This document shows positions 63,072 through 64,000 of a DNA stretch of 64,000 nucleotides, piece by piece. The position numbers were made by a program, and so were the translations under genes. The stretch is from an uncultured Pelagibacteraceae bacterium (GTDB lineage: Bacteria; Pseudomonadota; Alphaproteobacteria; Pelagibacterales; Pelagibacteraceae). Under the pieces are notes generated by a model. It had not been told where the DNA came from. It did not search any database and saw only the letters and a list, made by a program, of their open reading frames with translations. The stretch is from the NCBI GenBank assembly GCA_902626575.1, contig CACOFY010000003.1, positions 1 through 64,000 of the forward strand, read 5' to 3'. Numbering within the stretch: the first letter of the stretch is position 1; every line of letters starts with the position of its first letter.

Positions 63072-64000
63072 TTTTTTAAGACTTTCTATAGCATCCTCTA
63101 TTTTATCTATATGCTGTCCGCCTGCCTGAGCAAAATCTTTACGACCACCTCCACCTTTTCCTCCTAAAATTTCAGAACCTACTTTTGCAAATTTAACTGC
63201 ATCAAAGCTTTCTGTAAGTTTTTCAGTAATACCTACCGCAAGACCAACTTTTTCATCTTTGCTTGCAAAAACAATTATAATTCCTTCTTTAAGTTCTTTC
63301 TTTCCATTATCTACTAATTTTCTTAATTCTTTCGGTGATAAATCAAAAATTTTTTGAAATCTTACTTTAATATTTTTTATATTTTCATCTTTAATTATGT
63401 TCTTATTTTTATCAGATAAAATTGATTTAACACTTATCTGATCTAATTGCTTTGATAAATCTTTAATTAACTGTTTTTTGTCATCTACATTTTTTATTGG
63501 TTTTCCACCTAATGAAATAATTTCTTTAGATATTTCATCAATTATCTGATCGTTTTTTTGTTCTGATATACCTATTTGCTTTTCTTTATTTTTAAGAAAT
63601 TCCTCTAATTGTTTATCTCTCAAAGCCTCTACTCTTCTTACACCAGAGGCGATCGCTGACTGACTTATAATTTTAAATTTGCCTACGTCACCAGTATTTC
63701 TTACATGTGTTCCACCACATAATTCAGTAGAAAAGTACTTATTTCCCTCATCACCCATAAATACTACTCTAACCTCATCACCATATTTCTCACCAAAAAG
63801 AGCTAAAGCACCATGCTCAATCCCTTCTTTTGGAGTCATTATTCTTGTTATAACCTCAGATTTTTTCTGAACCACTTCATTTACAGAATTATCAATTTTT
63901 TCAAGTTCATCTGAGGATATTGGCTTCATGTGGCTGAAATCAAATCTTAGTCTATCTTGTGCTACTAATGAACCTTTTTGAGTTACATGTGTTCCAAGAA
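63063..64000 (-). CDS. alaS: Alanyl-tRNA synthetase, C-terminal part (runs off the window)
   Basis: Only the C-terminal ~312 codons are in the window; the gene continues to the right edge. Visible are [20 protein letters not shown] at the start of the editing domain, then FSHMK, the [13 protein letters not shown] motif of the SAD editing domain (zinc-type histidine and cysteine), and the DHHA1 C-terminal glycine-rich motif ([16 protein letters not shown]). The apparent ATG at 63929 is internal, not a real start. It charges tRNA with alanine and clears mischarged Ser and Gly. Confidence 0.95.
   Translation of the reverse strand, partial: LGTHVTQKGSLVAQDRLRFDFSHMKPISSDELEKIDNSVNEVVQKKSEVITRIMTPKEGIEHGALALFGEKYGDEVRVVFMGDEGNKYFSTELCGGTHVRNTGDVGKFKIISQSAIASGVRRVEALRDKQLEEFLKNKEKQIGISEQKNDQIIDEISKEIISLGGKPIKNVDDKKQLIKDLSKQLDQISVKSILSDKNKNIIKDENIKNIKVRFQKIFDLSPKELRKLVDNGKKELKEGIIIVFASKDEKVGLAVGITEKLTESFDAVKFAKVGSEILGGKGGGGRKDFAQAGGQHIDKIEDAIESLKKLI

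Noticed and set aside
1-64000. tRNA genes, CRISPR arrays, insertion sequences, prophage or attachment sites
   Set aside because: I saw no cloverleaf-like GC-rich segments, regularly spaced repeats, transposase or integrase motifs; the short A/T runs are compositional.

Overview
The window looks like chromosome of a SAR11-clade alphaproteobacterium (Candidatus Pelagibacter or a close relative). The basis is the strong A+T bias in every gene, the lysine, asparagine and isoleucine-rich proteins, and the near absence of spacers: most neighbours overlap or are a few bases apart, and only one gap exceeds 300 bases (41008-41469). Alphaproteobacterial neighbourhoods are also visible: hdaA/DUF2066/purM-purN, DUF2155/NDUFA12, rpsF-rpsR-rplI-dnaB with cvpA-purF, and lptF-lptG-lptD-surA-pdxA-rsmA. 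I found no tRNA, rRNA, CRISPR array, insertion sequence, phage gene or attachment site.

Layout. 0-4 kb: thiazole synthesis (thiG, thiS), aroQ, the acetyl-CoA carboxylase pair accB-accC, a DUF2155 protein and a complex I NDUFA12-type protein. 4-12 kb: an orphan TSCPD-type protein resembling the C-terminal part of B12-dependent ribonucleotide reductase, aspS, hdaA, DUF2066, purM-purN, ndk, pepA. 12-19 kb: an outer-membrane assembly operon (lptF, lptG, lptD, surA) running into pdxA and rsmA. 19-22 kb, minus strand: gmk, acpP, fabG, fabD. 22-30 kb: ribosomal proteins, dnaB, an RND/MMPL exporter, cvpA-purF, and an HD-domain protein with a possible diiron site. 30-36 kb is the most accessory part: DMT and MFS transporters, a charged coiled-coil protein, small unknown proteins, a glycine-amidinotransferase-like enzyme, an Fe-S scaffold-like protein and an HPP protein. 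36-41 kb: a complete branched-chain/polar amino acid ABC transporter with its binding protein. 41-46 kb: NAD-dependent formate dehydrogenase, SelO, a DadA-type oxidoreductase, TspO. 46-50 kb: a lipid-modification cluster (SDR, DUF3833 lipoprotein, Cfa-like methyltransferase, DUF1365, flavin amine oxidase). 50-54 kb: a DMT transporter with 5-oxoprolinase genes pxpC-pxpB and divergent pxpA. 54-64 kb: TerC-type protein, panB, guaA, a TPR protein, guaB, rlmE, a glycosyltransferase-like protein, pssA-psd, icd and the 3' part of alaS.

The genes fit an aerobic oligotroph that imports amino acids, oxidises C1 units through formate, opens 5-oxoproline, and makes purines and phosphatidylethanolamine itself. 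I see no defence island or unmistakably new system. The items most worth a second look are an IMP dehydrogenase with the CBS (Bateman) module cleanly missing, the orphan TSCPD protein, the HD-domain putative oxygenase, the Cfa-like cluster with changed catalytic residues, a 27-residue membrane peptide coupled to livM by a GTGA overlap, two strong hairpins around transporter and formate dehydrogenase genes, and several divergent pairs with almost no space for promoters.
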